DNA from: Hippophae tibetana
Lineage: Eukaryota > Streptophyta > Magnoliopsida > Rosales > Elaeagnaceae
Assembly (NCBI GenBank): GCA_037013495.1
Contig: CM072805.1
Span: forward strand, 36,497,169 to 36,561,168
Length of the DNA: 64,000 nt
Reading direction: 5' to 3'
Of this stretch, positions 1 through 11,772 are shown piece by piece (position 1 is the stretch's first letter; each line of letters starts with the position of its first letter). A program made the position numbers and the translations under genes. A model generated the notes under the pieces. It was given only the letters and a program-made list of their open reading frames with translations, ran no database searches and was not told the DNA's origin.

Positions 1-116
1 ATGTTCATACCTAGGAATTTTGTGAAAAATGACTTCAAACTTCAAAAGGTGTTTTACCCTTCAGAACATGTGTTGGAGTACGATTTATGAGATATGTGGT
101 TGTAAGAATGACATCT

Positions 117-443
117 CCCCAAAATTGTTTAGGGAGATTGGCTTGGAAGAGCAAAGAATGAGCAAAATTGAGAAGATGACGGTGTTTGCCTTCAACAACA
201 CCATTTTGTTGAGAGGTAGAGACACAACTGGTTTGATGAAGGATTCCTTTGGTAGAAAACAACTGGGTCATAGAAAATTCCCCAAAATTGTTTAGGGAGA
301 TTGACTTGGAAGAGCAAAGAATGAGCAACATTGAGAAGATGACGGTGTTTGCCTTCAACAACACCATTTTGTTGAGAGGTAGAGACACAACTGGTTTGAT
401 GAATGATTCCTTTGGTAGAAAACAACTGTGTCATATAAAATTC
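117..443. repeat. 163-bp tandem duplication inside integrase
   Basis: The stretch starting CCCCAAAATTGTTTAGGGAG at 117 recurs at 280, and both copies end in a shared AAATTC (280 and 443). The copies differ at only a few positions, so the duplication is recent relative to the element. The unit is not a multiple of three and therefore puts the integrase reading frame out of register. Confidence 0.9.
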
Positions 444-1481
444 TGGTCCATTATCGCTACAAATGATTTTAACTATCGATGAAAATTGTGTTTCAACAAG
501 ATTAATGAAGGTGATAAGAAATGTGCGTGTATCAAATTTAGCATGTAAGAGATAAACCTATGTGCATCTTGAGTAGTCATCAACAATAGTGAGAAAATAA
601 CTTGCTCCATTAAGTGCTGGAATGTGATAGGCACCCCAAATATCAACATGATGGAACGTAAAAGGAAATGAATTAGGTGTTTGCTTAGCTATTGGACAAA
701 TAGAACAATCACTAATGGAACAAAAACGTGGGTTGATGGAAAGAGAAATTACACGCAAACAGTTATTAGATAAATGACTAAGTCGTTGATGCCATAGATG
801 AGAATTGGTGGAAGCAGTATTTGAAACGGAGAAACATCGAGCCTTTTCAAAAATAGTCAGGTAGTAGATTCCTACTTTCTCAGTTCCTATCCCAATCGTC
901 TTCCCTGAGCATTTCTCCTTAACAAAGCATCTACTATTAGTGAAGGTGACATGGCAAAGTGTAGTTTGAGTTAGTTTGGCTACTGAAACTAAGTTTAATT
1001 TGAAGAAGGGAACACAAAAGACATCATGGAGTATGAAATTATTTTAGAAATGTACAGTGCCAATATGTGTGACACGGGCAAAAGAATGATCAGGTAAATG
1101 CACATGTCGATTAGTGACTGGAATGTTGGAGCTAATAAGGTTTTGGGAACATACCATGTGATCAATTTTTCCTATATCAAAAATCCAATGAGTTTTTGAA
1201 TGGAAAACAATTGTACATAATGTGTTACCTGAAGAAGTAGTCACTTGACTTTCCATGCTACCTGATTTGGATTGATTGAGAAGTGTAAGAAGCTCTTGAT
1301 ATTGGGTAGATGTAAGGTTATGGGATAGTGTCTTTGTGTCGGAGCAGCTTTCCTGAAAGTCAGTATGATGAGCTTTAGAGGGAAAGCTATAAATTGTGTT
1401 CCTCTTATCTTGAATTTCTCCTTTCTTCCGACACATGTTGATGTCATGTCCATTTAAACCACAGAAATTACATTTGAGATG

Positions 1482-1538
1482 CTTTCGGTAGTTTTCAAAA
1501 TTGTGTCCATTAAGACCACAAAAATCACATTTGAGGTG
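1482..1538 (-). repeat. Duplicated zinc-knuckle unit in gag
   Basis: A 57-bp unit coding HLKC.FCGLNGH...(N/K) is followed on the minus strand by a second copy (about 1433-1481) and preceded by a more decayed one (about 1539-1590). Each carries the CX2CX4HX4C nucleic-acid-binding pattern; in the middle copy the last Cys is Tyr. Copia gag normally has one knuckle. Confidence 0.7.
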
Positions 1539-1762
1539 ACTTCGACAATTCTCAGAATTGTGGCCTATATTGTTGCATCGATTTCACTTGAGATGTGGAT
1601 TCCTTGGTGGGTAATTTTTGTGAGGATATTGTGGATGACTATCTTTGGCAACAAGTGCGGAAACTTCTGGCATCCTCCCTATAGTTTGCGTGGAGACAAC
1701 TCTCTGCTTTTCATCTTAAACAATGAGTGAATATATCTTATTTATTGTAGGTAAAGGATCCA

Positions 1763-3755
1763 TGTTGTGTGTTTTACAACACACAAAAAACGTGCAAGTA
1801 TACACGGTCTCAAGTAATAATATGATAAATAAATTATCGTTCCCACAGAGAAATGTTACCAACTCTTGTTAATTACTAAAATTATTTAAACCTAATTTTA
1901 TTCAAACAATCAATAATTTTATGCAATTTGACTTAATCACTTGAATATTTTATTCTCTCTTGATTTATGTTCTTATGTTTTAAGTTATTAACCAAGAACT
2001 CCTAATTTATCCATATATCTCTTTCAAGCTCCATACAGACACATCCAGTTAAAATGATTCACTATATTCCTATGAGAATTAATTTCAATCAGATTTATTA
2101 AGTTCTGAGTTCTCAAAAGTTACACATACAATAAAAGTATATTTCTATCCCTTATGTATATGCGTTATTTTATCCCGAGCAACCCACATAAATTCCTTTT
2201 TCAAGTTTATTTAAATGTCACATATCAGTTAATTAATCTTCCGATTATTAAAAACATTTTCAGCAGGTAAAATAAATAACTTAAAACAGTTCCACAAATC
2301 ATTCAAAAATAATTACTTCAAGTTTCATAATTTACGTAACACTGCAATCCTAGAACAAATATATTAGTTCATAGCAGAAATTAAAATTACAACACCACAA
2401 AAATAAAACATTGGAGAGAAACAAAAATTAAAAGAAAATGAGTTAGGAGAAACTCTTTCACGATTCGTCAATGAAAAATAATTTCTTCCATTTCCTTCTT
2501 CTTCATCAACCTCTTTCTCTGTAATTTCCCTAAGATAATACACAACAAAAATGTCAAAATAAAATTTTCTACGTGTAAAAGAGACACGCAGAGAGGAAAA
2601 AATGAAACTTCTTAAGAGGAAATAATCAAAACAAGTGGAACAACTCGAAAATCCTTCACAAATTTGAGAGAAAAACTCTCTGCTCAAAAATAAAATGAAA
2701 GAGGAAGAAGGAGAGAATTCTACAAAAAGAAAGAAAAAAAAACGAAAACCAAAAAAAGAAAACAAAAACAACGCGTACAAAATGAAAAAATTCCCGTTAA
2801 ATATATCCCCCCACTATTCAATTATTCCTTTTTTTTATTATTATATATTTTTTTAATATTAGCGGATGACACAAATAAATGGGGGGAATAAAAAAATATC
2901 ACGCGTGAAAACAATTCTGCGGGTTTCTAATTTTTTTTTTCTTATACGCATGCCACGTGTCGCCATGTGATTGGCTGCGAGCAATTCAGAGACACGTGGC
3001 AGCGTTTCATTGGACGTGCAGGTCGGGGTCATGGAAAAACGATGCAGCGTAACGCACGGGAACATGTCGGGTAGCGGCTCGATGCGCGACAGCTGGATTC
3101 ACGTGTTTCAATCTGGACCGTTCAATGGATCCAACGGTGAGCGATGCGCCTCGGAGAATTCTGCGCAGCCGACATATGGGACCCACCCTGCACGCCAGTC
3201 TGCGCGGCCAGTGGGCCCCACTCGGGCGTCGCGCCGCGTGACGTGAATTCTGCACCCACTCTCCTTGGTCGGGTTAGAAGAACACGCCCCCATCCTAACC
3301 GTTTCTGTGTTGATCTGACGGTCCACATTGAACCGTGGATGATGTCGCGTGGAATTCTTCACCTGCGCAGAAAATTTATTTTTATTTAATTGTATTTTCA
3401 CCCACAAATATATTTCAAATTACATTTTAAACTTTGTTTAATTGCAATGTAGCCATTTTGGTAATTTAAATTAAATGTTTAAACTTTCAATAATTAAAAT
3501 TAAGCCCAATTTTAATTTAAATTATATTTTTGACTTTTACAAATTACAATTAAACACTATTTTATTTGAAATTATATTTTTGGATATAAATTTGCAATTA
3601 AGTACGTTTTCGATACAAATTATTTAGTTTTTATTAAAATATAAAAAAAACAATAAATATTAATTTATTATACTAAAATTAACTAAAAACATTGAGAACA
3701 TAGCAGTTTTAATTAATAAAATAGGTGAAAATAACTATATAAAATACAGTTATCA
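1763..3755 (-). mobile_element. Solo LTR, probably Ty3/gypsy (1,993 bp) nested in element A
   Basis: The segment is bounded by identical 5-bp flanks ATCCA at 1758-1762 and 3756-3760, and has TG...CA ends (starts TGTTGTGTG, ends AGTTATCA). On the minus strand it begins TGATAACTG and ends with a TCTCTGTGGGAACGAT-type motif and CTTGCACG, as in many plant gypsy LTRs. No gag or pol lies inside, so it is a solo LTR left by LTR-LTR recombination. The GC-rich part (2930-3370) gives chance ORFs on both strands. It separates gag codons that are adjacent in the host copia. Confidence 0.85.
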
Positions 3756-3762
3756 ATCCATG

Positions 3763-4289
3763 AGAAAGATTTGTCCACGTGTTGATGTGTAAACCGTGTT
3801 AAGTCACATGATAAACTTTATGGTTCACTACTTTTGTTGATATTCTTGTAGTTCCCTTCCGACATTTCCTCCACAATGTGAAAGAGGACATAGTACATCA
3901 CGACTATCCCATAAAATTTTCAATTTGGTATAGTATTCTCCAATGCTTATACCTTCTTATATGCAATAATGGATCTCTTGCTCAATGTGGAATAGGTGCA
4001 CGTTGTTGGTGTGCGAAAAATGTTCCTTTAATTCTTCCCATAGCTCACATGCAGTATCATTATATATGACACTTTCTGCAATTTTGGGCGATATAGTGTT
4101 GATGATCTATCCTTTAACAAGAATATTGCAGCGAGTCCATTGTTTGATTTTTGTTTCAAAGTTTGTTGATGAGCTTTTGATTGTATCGTCAATAAATCAT
4201 TCTTTGTTTTTGGGTATTAGAGCCATGAGCATCACATGACTCCAAATGTGATAATTTTCTTGATTTAAGGATTGAGCTACTAGGACCAT
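3763..4289 (-). pseudogene. copia gag, N-terminal part (element A)
   Basis: Translation on the minus strand from an ATG at 4289 gives a copia-type gag: an N-terminal NYHIWSHVM word, then WEELKEHF, and an ISIGEYYTKLKILWDS segment typical of the UBN2/Retrotran_gag family. At least three in-frame stops break it. It ends at the solo-LTR insertion; the remainder of the same gag resumes at 1757. A structural capsid role is known for the family, but this copy cannot encode it. Confidence 0.8.
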
Positions 4290-4947
4290 GCTTGGTTGGT
4301 CTAATTGGTGTATATATAATGAATGGCTAGGGTCATCATACTACTTTGGTAAAGTAGGGTTGGTATTGGTAATTATAGTCATTATTATTGAGTAAAATAA
4401 ATCAAAAAAACGAGATAGGTTTAAGTGTGTTTTAGACAATAATAACTATTTATGAAACAAATAATGAACTGAAATATGCTTTATCTTATAGAAAATGAGT
4501 CAAGGATTACATAACTGGAAATTTCAGCCACAAAACTGGTCGAAAAGTGGGTGAATCGGCGTCTAGAGTGGCTGGAACGGTAGAGCACTGAACCAGATGA
4601 AGACCGAACCGGACCAGACCGGATGGAGGACCGAACTGGGTGAAAGACACGTCGTTTGCTTCATAGACGCGTAACGACGTGTCGTTGGAGTCGTCTTCCT
4701 CAACAGTTGGCGCGTGTGACTCACGCGAGGCGCGTGGAACATCGGTGAGCTTAGGCAAGGTGCGTCTGAGCACGTGGAGGGGTATTTTGGCTTGATTTTA
4801 ATTGTAGATTGCTCGGATTCTTCTGAATAATATGATGAGATGAAATTGAAATTATTTTTTGAATCAAAATTGATTTAAAAAAAACAGAATGAGAAAAAAA
4901 TAAAAAAAATTATGTGAGCTGAATTTTCTGGGAATTATTTCTGAATG

Positions 4948-4957
4948 TCTGATACCA
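4948..4957 (-). promoter_or_regulatory. Primer-binding site (initiator tRNA-Met) of element A
   Basis: Minus strand TGGTATCAGA follows the LTR immediately. This is the standard copia primer site complementary to the 3' end of initiator tRNA-Met. Confidence 0.85.
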
Positions 4958-5094
4958 TGTAAGAAATGGTTTTATTAATGATAAATAAACGAATGTTTAC
5001 AACCTATTTATACAAAAAAAACAAAATTGTAATAATTAAAAATAAACATAATTATGAAGAGACATGTTCTTGAACAACCTATCATTCTCTAACA
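4958..5094 (-). repeat. 5' LTR of copia element A (137 bp)
   Basis: On the minus strand the repeat begins TGTTAGAGAATG and ends CATTTCTTACA, so it has TG...CA ends with imperfect inverted termini. It directly abuts the primer-binding site. The 3' partner is outside the window, so the boundary at 5094 is inferred from the terminal motif. The expected 5-bp target duplication would be AGCTG (5095-5099). Confidence 0.75.
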
Positions 5095-5699
5095 AGCTGT
5101 TGGTGGCTGCTTTCAACTAGTGTGTTGATTGTTACCAGCTGCATATCAATTTATTTAACATGATAAAATAAGGAAATTTGTTGATTAATAAATTTTGTTT
5201 CAACTAATTGAATTTACATGTAAAATGATTAAATGTAAGGACAAAATGATCAAATGCTGTTTTTCCTCACCTCTTTAACATGATGCTTAAATAACTCTTA
5301 AACATTTATGTCTACAAGATGTGCAATCATACAATAGGAGTTTTTGATTTTTAGAGTTATTTATTTTAATTGATATATATATATATATATATATATTTAA
5401 TTCCATATTAGAGTTATTTTTGCTCTATCGTAAGCGGGGTTTTTTGTTGTCGAATTTGTGAATTTTAATTTTCGACATTTAGCTTATTATTTTGTTTTCT
5501 TTCTAGTTTCCTCGATGCTATTTGTTCAATCTAGTATTTTGGCCCCCACAAGTTGGTTTTACGTGCTTCTCATTCACTAACGAAAAGATGGAAAGTTTCA
5601 CAGTAAAATTGACAATTAAGGAAAGGTAAGTATTTTTGCTAGATCATGTTTTAGTTTTTCCAATACATCATTCAAATGCTCACTGTATTATCATTGTGC
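5095..5699. other. AT-rich spacer
   Basis: No open frame or RNA gene was seen. It holds an (AT)n run at about 5373-5397 and a polypurine-poor AT background. Nothing else can be supported. Confidence 0.6.
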
Positions 5700-6900
5700 A
5701 GTAATTAAAAATGATTAACTAATTGGAAAAATTTAATAATTATATGGTTAAAATATTTATTTTACAATAATTATAAGACCAAATTTACCTTATAATAAAT
5801 GAAATATGTGTATTAAGATGTTAAAAAAACTAATTGCTCGTTTACATTTACATTTGATGATATTTATTCAAAAAAAAAATTTAGTTGTTATAGACTTATA
5901 AGTAGAACAGAAACTTAATACTTAGTCGATGTGAGACTTCAACACTCTCTCTCACATCGATTTCTAACCGGGAATATGAAGCGTCTCTCCCTCACAGTGA
6001 CGCATAGTTCATCCCTTACAACCGATCGGGCACCGACCGTATCACCTGGTTTTAATACCATTAACAAATTCTTCATCTAGCTCCCTTCAAAAGAGCTCTT
6101 AAAGAAGAAATGTTGTTATAAACTTATAAATGCATAAAAACTCAATACTTAATCGATGTGTGATTTTAACGACATGATATAAACTTTAATATTCAATATC
6201 TTAGTGGTTATGTTTCCAGGAATGCTAATAATTCTTTCAAAAAATTAAGAGTAAGGATTAAATTTATTTCCTTTGTCGTTACTTTATAAATTTTCTTATA
6301 GAATGAAAGTCTTTTTACAAATGTCCTTTAGTTGGGTGGTAAACATCTAACGTGTATGTAATTTAATTCTAGCGCCGCCCTTAGATTCATTTTGTAAAAG
6401 TTATTGTTTTTTTTTTAAATTTAACTACATATATAGTCATTAAGTTTTCTTATTTTTTTAAGACTTAACTATGCAAATAGTCCTTAAATTTTATCATTTA
6501 ATGTTTTGGTCCCTTTAATTTTTTTTTCATTTGATACTTTAATTTTTAATTATTAGATTATAACCTCTTTATTTTTTTAATTTATATGCATTTAGTCTAA
6601 TTTTAGATCACGTTGAAATTTAATTTTAATGATCAAAATTGACATATGGATGGTTAAACCAATATTCCTTTAAATAGCTCTGTTGTTCTAATAAATAGAG
6701 CAAGCTTTATTTTATCTCATATTTGGGCCAAGTAATATAGTGATTAGTTTAATAATTAATTTTAATTATATGTTCTTTTATTTTAGTATTTAAAAAATCA
6801 AAAGAGAAAATTAAATTTGGTTACCTTGTGTATAACATTTAACCACCGGTTGAAGTCTCATTAATTTTAAGTTGATTTTTAATTTTTTTGTTTTTTTTTT
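5700..6900. repeat. Segmental duplication, left copy
   Basis: Blocks in this stretch recur in the same order at 7090-7710. Examples are AAATATGTGTATTAAGATG at 5802 and about 7159, the ACATTTACATTTGAT block, the GATATAA.CTTTA.AATTT/CAATATCTT block, and ATTTTATCTC.TATTTGGGC.AA.TAATATAG at about 6709 and 7511. The left copy is longer because of a TRIM-like insertion (5886-6173) and an extra AT-rich piece at about 6400-6650. Confidence 0.7.
5886..6173 (-). mobile_element. TRIM-like miniature LTR element
   Basis: Two direct repeats of about 60 bp (5886-5944 and 6114-6173) flank a 169-bp core. On the minus strand each runs TGT(T/C)G...CACATCGA...TATAACA with TG...CA ends. The core is GC-richer and non-coding. 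The homologous segment at 7235-7250 lacks the insertion. No clean target duplication remains. Size and architecture fit terminal-repeat retrotransposons in miniature; a canonical TGGTATCAGAGC primer site is not evident, so the class is inferred. Confidence 0.6.
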
Positions 6901-7089
6901 CGCTTTACTAATTAGCATTTTTGATAAATGCATAAAAATAATACTGAACTTTCGAAATTTTGTGTTGAAAGTATAATATTTAATTTTTTAAATTATAAGT
7001 GTTTAAACAACGTTAAATATTTAAATAAGATATTTCGTTGTTTTATGTGCTTAAAATATGCTTAATTAATGGATTTAATTTAATAATTA

Positions 7090-7710
7090 TTTAATTAAAG
7101 TAGTTATTTTATAATCATTATAGGATTAAATTAAGATATATATATATATATATAATAAATAAAATATGTGTATTAAGATGTTAAAAAACTACTTGCCCCT
7201 CTACATTTACATTTGATAATATTTATTAAAAAAAAGTTAATTACTTTACTTGATATAAGCTTTATAATTTAATATCTTGGTTATGCTTCCATGAATGCAT
7301 GAACTCCATGAAATTAAAATTTGGTACTAAATTTAATTCCTTTTATAGTTTTTCTATAAATTTTGTCAAAGTATGGAACGAAAATCTTTTTCCAAAATGT
7401 CTTTTAGATGAGTGGTAAAAGAACGTTTTTGTGATTTGATTGTCGCGCTACCCTTAAGATTTTAAACTAATCCTTTAGCTCTTTCCTTTTCATAAATAGT
7501 GGAAACTTTATTTTATCTCGTATTTGGGCTAAATAATATAGTAATTACTCTAACAATGTTTTTCAATAATATAACTTATTCCGTTTGAATATTTAAAAAA
7601 TCAAAAAAGAAAATTAAATTAGGAATAAGATTTACGTTGTGTATCATTTAACAACCACAGGTTGAAGTCTAATTAATTTTAAGTTTATTTCAATTATTTG
7701 CGTGTTATTT
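7090..7710. repeat. Segmental duplication, right copy
   Basis: This copy is colinear with 5700-6900 but lacks the TRIM-like element, so it shows the empty site around 7235-7250. It contains a (TA)n run at about 7137-7153. No gene was seen. Confidence 0.7.
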
Positions 7711-8186
7711 TTTGCTTGGCTAATTAGTCCCTTCTACATTTTTTTTTCTGCTCTTTCTCGACAGAAAGTTATATCTGTATAATTGAAGAAAAATCAATTA
7801 GAGTGTGTGTATGTATATATGCCGAAAAGTATGACATACCCGACATCTAGCAAAAGAGGAGTTATTGGCTGGTTTTATACCAAATTAACACGGTGAACAA
7901 GACCAATTAATAATTGAGAGAGGGAATAGTGAGAAATACAAAAGAAAAAAAATATTATAAATTTGTACCTTTCAATATTTACTCTCTCATATATATATTT
8001 TTGCCCTTACTTAATTATGTTAGATTAATAAGATATATATTTTCAATATGCATGCATGTGCTCAGTTTAAGATAGAGTTACTATATAACATGATAAGAAA
8101 AACGAGTCTTTATTTACGAGGACATAATTAGGGAGAACAGCCTATTAATTACACACACATTCATATAATTAGGGGCCTTATTCCAA

Positions 8187-8339
8187 TTATATATATATAT
8201 ATATATATACACACATTTCTGTTGAACTCTTTTTAAGTTTTTTCAAGAGATCATCCCAAAAGCTCTTTGGATATGGCTGTGGTTTCAGTAAATCTGTATA
8301 AACCTGCATAACCATGGAAATCTGACTTTCCATCGACAT
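8187..8339 (-). CDS. Possible small ORF, 50 aa, unknown
   Basis: The minus-strand frame from ATG at 8339 to TAA at 8187 encodes a 50-residue peptide. Its body is hydrophilic (LLKPQPYPKSFWDDLLKKLK, residues 18-37), and the last residues come from a (TA)n run. Local GC is higher than in the surrounding spacer, and another frame is also open, so this may be a gene fragment. I do not recognise it, and no promoter or splice signals stand out. It could be chance. Confidence 0.25.
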   Translation of the reverse strand: MSMESQISMVMQVYTDLLKPQPYPKSFWDDLLKKLKKSSTEMCVYIYIYI

Positions 8340-8349
8340 CCAAGAGTTT

Positions 8350-10850
8350 TGCGCTATAGTATTTGATAAAATTAAAAAAATATATAAAACCCAGTATTTT
8401 ACTATATAATACTCATATCCATATTTTTTTTATATTTTTAAAACGTTAATCAAAATTTTATAAAATTATGAAAGGAGTCACGAAAATATCGTTAAATTTA
8501 GGGACAAAACTAAGGGGACTGTGGTACGATCCCATAACTCGTTAATTTTTTTCTACTAGTATATAATTTTTAACATTTTTAAGATAAAATAAGACATTTA
8601 GTCCTTCTTATTGCAGTAAATTATTATTATTATTATTATTATACATAAGTAAATAAAAATAAAACAACTAATATATTTTTTGTATTTTAAATAGTATCTT
8701 ACATTTATATATTTTTGACATTTTATAACATTTTTAAGTAAATATGAAAAAATTTACAGATGTTTTGAAAATAACATATCTATATTAATACCATTATTTT
8801 ACAAAAAAAAAATTGACAAAATTTCATAATATTTTCATCTTTCATCCATGATTGTTAAACTTAAGAGATGAAGCTTTTAGTTGGGTTGAGAGTAATTTTC
8901 AATTTTTTTAAAATCTAGTATATATTTTGAATTTGTGAAAATCTTATGCATCGAAATGGGGGATATATAAATCATAAACAACAATATCTGTCGCTCTTAC
9001 TTCAAATCTAAAGTTTAAATCATGTTTTTAGAAAGAAAAAAAATATGAATTTAAGTTTTTTTTCTTTTTCACTATAAGCACTTTAAGTTACTAATAAAGG
9101 ATAATAATGTTTCTGTGGTTTAGTTATTTTATGAATTGATGCTTTTTGTTATCGGAAAATGTTACATTTTCAATTATTACAACCTCATACATCATGCATA
9201 TATGTCACAAAATAATTAATATAAGAGTGATCTCATAATTATTATAATATATCATATTTTTAATTAAATATTCAATTCAATATGATATTGTTTTTCAAAA
9301 GCTATAATAAATTTATATGTTAATCACAATCATTGCAATTTATTTGAATTCACAAATTACACCACATATTTCGGTCCACTTGGTTTATAAATGTTTTAAT
9401 CTAATTAAACAATATTAAATCGTTATAATTCATATATATATTAAATTGCATATTATAAATCATTAAAAACCCATAGTGGATAAGTTAGTATTATTAACCA
9501 TAAAGGATTCTAAGTTCCAAACACAATAATTTAACTTTTAAACATGTTTTTCATTTTTAAACATAGCATTAATTTTTTTTTTAAAATAATGTTATCACAT
9601 AAATTAGTAGTATATTTATAAACTTTTAAACATTTTTTCATTTTTTTATATTATTACCTATTAAAATTATATAAAAAAATTTAAAAAATAAAAACTATAG
9701 ACTATTTATTTAAAGAAATAAATAAATTATTTATTATTATTATTATATATCTTAAAGGAATAGTACAATTTTATATATTTTTTGAATTATTAAATACATA
9801 TATATTTAAAATAATTACTTTACTTACAGATCAATAACTAGAAATTGAATCCTAAATTTTTTTGATGATCTAAATAAAATAATTATCGTTGAGCTATAAA
9901 TTTATTGATCAAATATGATATCTTTTAAATTTTAAGTTTTTAATAAAATAACTAAATAATGAAACTTATAAAATTGCAAATGGTCGCGCTTATGGGCCCA
10001 AAAAAGGTTAGGCCTGCCTGAGCATTTCTAATAAAATATATTATAAAGAAACATATTTTAGTTTTATTCAAGAATAAAATAAATAATATATTAAAATCCA
10101 TTAAAACTTATAATTATTTTATACATGGAACTACAAAACACAGGTAGATATCAAATTAGGTTCTAAAATCATATTTAAGGTGCTATTTTGCCCAAATAGA
10201 AATAAAATGAGTCACTTATCTTTTTTAACAATAAAAAAAATATTTGTTGTAATTCAAATAATTAACACTAGTAAATATTATTGTTAAATTATTAGGTGAA
10301 ACATAAGTCAACTAATTTGAACTAAGAACTAAGGAGTTACTTGTTTTATTTAAAAAAAAAATTAAAACGAACATGGTAAGAAATCTTCCAAAATCAAGGG
10401 ACTTTGAGATGATAATAAGTTCACGTTTTACATGAAATAATATTTGTACTTTTACATATTAATAGTCCTATTATTCTTAATTTAAGAAATAAATTGATTG
10501 AAAAAAAAAGACTATTATATATCATTTTTGAAGAATATTAATTTTTTTTCTTCCTAAAATGGTCCTTTTTAATTGTAGTAATAAAAGATAAGTAAATTTT
10601 GCATAAGAACTTGAATGGTGGATCTCAGTATCACATGTTGAAAATTAACGACGACTAACAAGCTTATGACTAACTTCATTCAAGAAAATTATAGAGTAAA
10701 TAAAGTAATAATTATTACGTTAAATAATAATTTAATATTATATTTTATTAAAATTTGTATTGTATTTATTGTATATAATATATATTCTTTCACCAATCAC
10801 ACGTTTCAAGAGTATGTCATATCTTACCTTCATTTGAATACAAGTAATTA
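8350..10850. other. AT-rich intergenic spacer downstream of the ERF gene
   Basis: Very AT-rich, with an (ATT)n run at about 8622-8642, poly-A/T tracts and no credible coding frame. A short GC-richer patch at 9990-10020 (GGTTAGGCCTGCCTGAGC) is unassigned. The 3' UTR of the ERF gene probably extends into the right end. Confidence 0.6.
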
Positions 10851-10856
10851 ACATTA

Positions 10857-11633
10857 TTATTCCTTGCCTGAAATACATTCATCATGAGCCATAATCAAGC
10901 CTTTCTTCTTCTTTTTATTGCCGCCGTGGTCTATAGCATCAGATTCCCTACGCTTGGCCGTGACTCTAATGGGCTCAGGCTCACCGGAGCCAATCATATG
11001 TGGAAAATTCAACAGAGCTTTACAACCACGTATCCGAAAAGCGGCTTTATCGTAAGCCAAAGCCGCTTGTTCGGCTGTCTCATAAGTGCCAAGCCAAGCT
11101 CTGGCACCATTTTTAGCCGGGTCCCGAATCTCAGCTGCGAATTTTCCCCACGGTCTTTGTCTTACACCTCTGTAATGCCTTCCTGTATTTATTATTCTTT
11201 TGCCATAGTTATTTTGACAAATCTTTTCTTGTTTTCTGATCAAAGCAATATCGTTTTCCGAATTAGCAAAACGATTATTGTTTTCTGACAATGATCTTTC
11301 TACTATTTGGCCTTCGGTTTCGGATGCCCACATACTCGGATTGACTCCCATGGTTGGGGCTATCTCAACCGGGTATCCGGATTCGGATTTATCGGACACT
11401 GTGGAAGTTGTTAAATCAAACGGAGAATAGCCGAAATCAACGGCTTCATAGAACGAATTGTAAGCACTCATATCTAAAGAGTCGTTAAATACGAACGGTG
11501 ACAAGTCTGCCCAATCATCCGTTAAGTTACATGGGTTGGTGCAACTAGCAGTTGTTAAGACTGGATGGTGAGTTTGGTAAATAGCATTGCTAAACTCATG
11601 ATGATCATCTAATAACCCTAAGGAAGCTTCCAT
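10857..11633 (-). CDS. AP2/ERF-domain transcription factor (ERF subfamily)
   Basis: A single-exon 258-residue protein. Residues about 153-210 form one AP2/ERF DNA-binding domain ([18 protein letters not shown] ... [18 protein letters not shown] ... LNFP). It has the Ala and Asp residues that distinguish ERF from DREB proteins, so GCC-box binding in the nucleus is expected. The N-terminal half is acidic and Ser-rich (activation-type), and a basic KRRESD...KKKKK tract (226-245) is a likely nuclear signal. The domain context resembles group IX ERFs (ethylene/jasmonate/stress response), which is inference. The start is the first ATG downstream of the TATA box; stop is TAA at 10857-10859. The gene is intact. 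Confidence 0.95.
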   Translation of the reverse strand: MEASLGLLDDHHEFSNAIYQTHHPVLTTASCTNPCNLTDDWADLSPFVFNDSLDMSAYNSFYEAVDFGYSPFDLTTSTVSDKSESGYPVEIAPTMGVNPSMWASETEGQIVERSLSENNNRFANSENDIALIRKQEKICQNNYGKRIINTGRHYRGVRQRPWGKFAAEIRDPAKNGARAWLGTYETAEQAALAYDKAAFRIRGCKALLNFPHMIGSGEPEPIRVTAKRRESDAIDHGGNKKKKKGLIMAHDECISGKE

Positions 11634-11669
11634 AATTTAAATTGTTGTTTTCAATTTGATGATGAGTAG

Positions 11670-11670
<1 letters not shown>

Positions 11671-11708
<38 letters not shown>
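11671..11708. repeat. (TA)19 microsatellite in the ERF 5' leader
   Basis: An uninterrupted TA run about 40 bp upstream of the ERF start codon, between the ATG and the TATA box, so it is probably transcribed into the 5' UTR. Confidence 0.9.
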
Positions 11709-11710
<2 letters not shown>

Positions 11711-11772
11711 ATCTCAATATAAGAACTTGAAAGAGATGATGGACTGAATCGTTTTGGTAATGGTGAAAAACG

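Larger units (their letters stand above)
1..1757 (-). pseudogene. copia gag C-terminus, protease and integrase (element A)
   Basis: From 1757 leftward the minus strand reads DPLPTINKIYSLIV (gag end). Next come two to three zinc-knuckle copies (CX2CX4HX4C; CNFCGLNGHDINMC at about 1433-1475) and a protease-like stretch (HWIFDIG.IDHM, near 1150). A GAG-pre-integrase/integrase section follows with DVIL, DDYSR (about 570) and QNGVVE.KHRHLL (about 205 and 370). Frames change several times, partly because of a 163-bp duplication inside the integrase. Non-functional. Confidence 0.85.
1..5094 (-). mobile_element. Ty1/copia retrotransposon, 5' half, decayed and nested (element A)
   Basis: Reading the minus strand from 5094 downward gives a short LTR, a tRNA-Met primer site, a leader, gag, zinc knuckles, protease and integrase core, in the order gag-PR-IN typical of copia. 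Reverse transcriptase, RNase H and the 3' LTR lie beyond the left edge. The gag is cut in two by a solo LTR at 1763-3755. Many stops and frame changes show that it is dead. The identification rests on the GKTPFE and TPTHVLKGKTP-type integrase words near position 30, the DPLPTINK gag word, and the LTR/primer-site junction. Confidence 0.9.

Noticed and set aside
2364..3407. Several overlapping ORFs on both strands
   Set aside because: They lie wholly inside the solo LTR; composition is low-complexity or GC-rich non-coding, with no domain.
4507..4773. 88-aa minus-strand frame
   Set aside because: Sits in the untranslated leader between primer site and gag of element A; no conserved motif.
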